A stretch of DNA of 7,057 nucleotides from contig CAITSH010000407.1 in the NCBI GenBank assembly GCA_903895005.1, forward strand, positions 1-7,057, in the 5' to 3' direction. The DNA is from an uncultured Pseudomonadota bacterium (GTDB lineage Bacteria; Pseudomonadota; Gammaproteobacteria; Burkholderiales; SG8-39). Below, in pieces: positions 5,720 through 7,057 of the stretch. A program made the translations under genes and the position numbers. The notes beneath the pieces are model-generated. The model saw only the letters and a list, made by a program, of their open reading frames with translations. It made no database searches and was not told the DNA's origin. Positions within the stretch are counted from its first letter, which is position 1. Every line of letters starts with the position of its first letter.

Positions 5720-7002
5720 TCGTGGCGGAGGGCTTCGATGGGGTCGAGTTTGGCGGCGCGCAGCGCCGGGTAGACGCCGGCCACGAGGCCGACGACGACC
5801 GAGAAAGCCAGGCCTTGGGACATGATCATCCAGTCCAAGGAGGCGCCGGCGCCGGTGGGGAGCGCCTGCGAAAGGATGAAGTTCATCAAGGAGACGATGC
5901 CCATCGAGACCACGAGGCCGATGAGCCCGCCGACGACGGAAATCACCGCGGCCTCGGCGAGGAACTGCAGGAAGAGGTCGGAACCGCGCGCGCCGACGGC
6001 CTTGCGCACGCCGATCTCGCGGATGCGCTCGTTGATGGAGGCGAGCATCACGTTCATGATGCCGATGCCGCCGACGAAGAGGGAGATGCCGGCGACGCCG
6101 CCGAGGGAGAGCTTGAAGGCGGCCTCCGTCTTGCGGAAGTCCTCGAGCGTCTGCTCGTTCGTCGAGATGGCGAAGTCGCGCAGGCCTTTGTGGGCGGCGA
6201 GCATCGTGCGTTCGGTCTGGTCGACCGCGTCATGCAGCCGTTCGGCGTCGCCGATGCGGAGGCCGAGGCCGGAGAGGCGGTCGTTGCCGATGAACTTGGC
6301 CTGGGCGGTCGAGACCGGGATGAACGCGCCGCTGTTACGCCAGCGCCAGGCGCCGCCGCCTCCCTTGGAGTTGGCCGAGCGGATCTGCATGCCCGAGCCT
6401 TCGATGTTGTTGAGGACGCCGATGACGGTGAAGCGACGACCGCGGATCTTGACCACCTTGCCCACGGGGTCGACGTTGGCCCCGAACAGCTCGGGCACCA
6501 CGGCGGAACCGAGGACGATCACGTCGTTCATGTTGAGCACGTCGAGGTCGCTCACGAAGCGCCCGAAGCCCGGGTCGATCCAGCGTTTGGCCACCGGAAG
6601 GTAATCGGCCGTGACGCCGGTCACGTAGGTGCTCGTCTCGCGGCCTTCGATGATCAGGCGCTCGAAGCCGACGCGCGCCTCGGGGGAGATGTTCTCGACC
6701 AGGGGCACCGTCCGACGGATGCGGTCGACGTCGCGCATCGTGATGCCCTCGGAAAGCTCGGCCAGATGCTCCTGCTCCTTGGGCAGCTGCTCGCGGCTGA
6801 CGGTGATCTTCTCGATGCCGCCCATGGCGTCGACGAACTGGCGGAAGTTGCCGACCATCCCTTGGACGACGGTGACCATCGCGACGAGCGAAGCCACGCC
6901 GAGGATGATGCCCGACATCGAGAGCAGCGAACGGACCTTGTTGGCCTGGAGCTCGCGGAGCCCGTTGACGACGGCGGGGCGGATGCGATCGAGGAGCTTC
7001 AT
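5716..7002 (-). CDS. MacB/FtsX-type ABC transporter permease
   Basis: A 428-residue inner-membrane permease of the type VII (MacB-like) ABC superfamily, which uses ATP hydrolysis in the cytoplasm to drive conformational work in the periplasm, such as lipoprotein, peptide or drug export. Topology is typical: one N-terminal helix (about 27-49), a periplasmic MacB_PCD domain (about 50-295), then three helices (about 298-320, 349-374, 396-413). The coupling segment after the second helix reads INERIREIGVRKAVGA (323-338) and the end carries YPALRAAKLDPIEALR, both FtsX hallmarks. Length is as expected for a stand-alone permease without a fused ATPase. A Gly-rich loop SKGGGGAWRWRNSG (212-225) in the periplasmic domain is unremarkable but distinctive. 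Start and stop both overlap neighbours as ATGA, tying it to the ATPase upstream and the esterase downstream. Confidence 0.93.
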   Translation of the reverse strand: MKLLDRIRPAVVNGLRELQANKVRSLLSMSGIILGVASLVAMVTVVQGMVGNFRQFVDAMGGIEKITVSREQLPKEQEHLAELSEGITMRDVDRIRRTVPLVENISPEARVGFERLIIEGRETSTYVTGVTADYLPVAKRWIDPGFGRFVSDLDVLNMNDVIVLGSAVVPELFGANVDPVGKVVKIRGRRFTVIGVLNNIEGSGMQIRSANSKGGGGAWRWRNSGAFIPVSTAQAKFIGNDRLSGLGLRIGDAERLHDAVDQTERTMLAAHKGLRDFAISTNEQTLEDFRKTEAAFKLSLGGVAGISLFVGGIGIMNVMLASINERIREIGVRKAVGARGSDLFLQFLAEAAVISVVGGLIGLVVSMGIVSLMNFILSQALPTGAGASLDWMIMSQGLAFSVVVGLVAGVYPALRAAKLDPIEALRHE

Positions 7003-7057
7003 CGGGTACGGTCCTCGTGGACGAGCCCCGCGCGCATGGAGATGACGCGGTGGGCCC
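6999..7057 (-). CDS. ABC transporter ATP-binding protein, C-terminal end only (cut by window edge)
   Basis: The last 18 residues, AHRVISMRAGLVHEDRTR, are readable before the TGA at 7001-6999. The pattern H-R-V-I-x-M-R-x-G is the end of the H-loop region in LolD/MacB-type ATPases, where the line usually reads roughly A-x-R-x-I-x-M-x-D-G. The rest (Walker A, signature, Walker B) lies outside. The stop overlaps the permease ATG as ATGA, which supports a two-gene ATPase-permease exporter. Confidence 0.8.
   Translation of the reverse strand, partial: AHRVISMRAGLVHEDRTR

Noticed and set aside
5822..6604. Open frame of 260 codons on the plus strand
   Set aside because: It is antisense to the MacB-like permease and gives a Ser/Arg/Pro/Thr-rich nonsense-like product.
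7052..7057. GGGCCC palindrome at the window end
   Set aside because: It lies inside the ATPase coding sequence and is common by chance in GC-rich DNA.

Overview
The window appears to join two unrelated pieces of bacterial DNA. Positions 1 to about 4663 look betaproteobacterial (Burkholderiales-like). The main clue is a tripartite tricarboxylate (Bug/TctC) periplasmic binding protein, a family greatly expanded in that group, next to a short TrhO/rhodanese gene and Lys/Ala-tailed proteins. Positions from about 4664 to the end look different: a beta-barrel C-terminal tail, a secreted alpha/beta hydrolase and a MacB-type permease. These suggest a Verrucomicrobia/Planctomycetes-like relative, though that assignment is from protein style only and is tentative. 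The boundary follows the stop codon of a GIY-YIG gene, where an outer-membrane protein starts in mid-reading frame without a start codon. I read it as a chimeric join (assembly or cloning) or, less likely, a recombination scar.

Layout of the left part. At 55-813 (+) is a DUF1828/DUF1829 protein in DNA that is clearly AT-richer than what follows, probably a piece of accessory or transferred DNA. Its stop overlaps by 4 nt the stop of a convergent minus-strand gene set. Read in its transcription direction, that set is: a VOC/glyoxalase-fold protein (4256-3582), a Bug/TctC solute-binding protein (3535-2492), an NmrA-like NAD(P)-binding oxidoreductase (2495-1596) and a TrhO-type tRNA U34 hydroxylase with a rhodanese fold (1595-810). 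The last three genes overlap or abut, so they are almost certainly one transcript; the 46-nt gap after the VOC gene suggests it is the first cistron. A divergent GIY-YIG (YhbQ/UPF0213-like) gene lies at 4343-4663.

Layout of the right part. A 39-residue C-terminal remnant of an outer-membrane beta-barrel protein (+) is followed by a strong bidirectional stem-loop terminator at 4803-4830. Convergent to it on the minus strand is an operon with ATGA start/stop overlaps at each junction: the last residues of an ABC ATPase (cut by the window edge), a MacB/FtsX-type permease and a signal-peptide-bearing serine hydrolase.

I see no CRISPR array, tRNA, rRNA, insertion sequence or phage integrase. Nothing amounts to a clearly new system. 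The points most worth checking are the join near 4664, the AT-rich DUF1828/1829 gene, and the coupling of an exported esterase to an ABC exporter.
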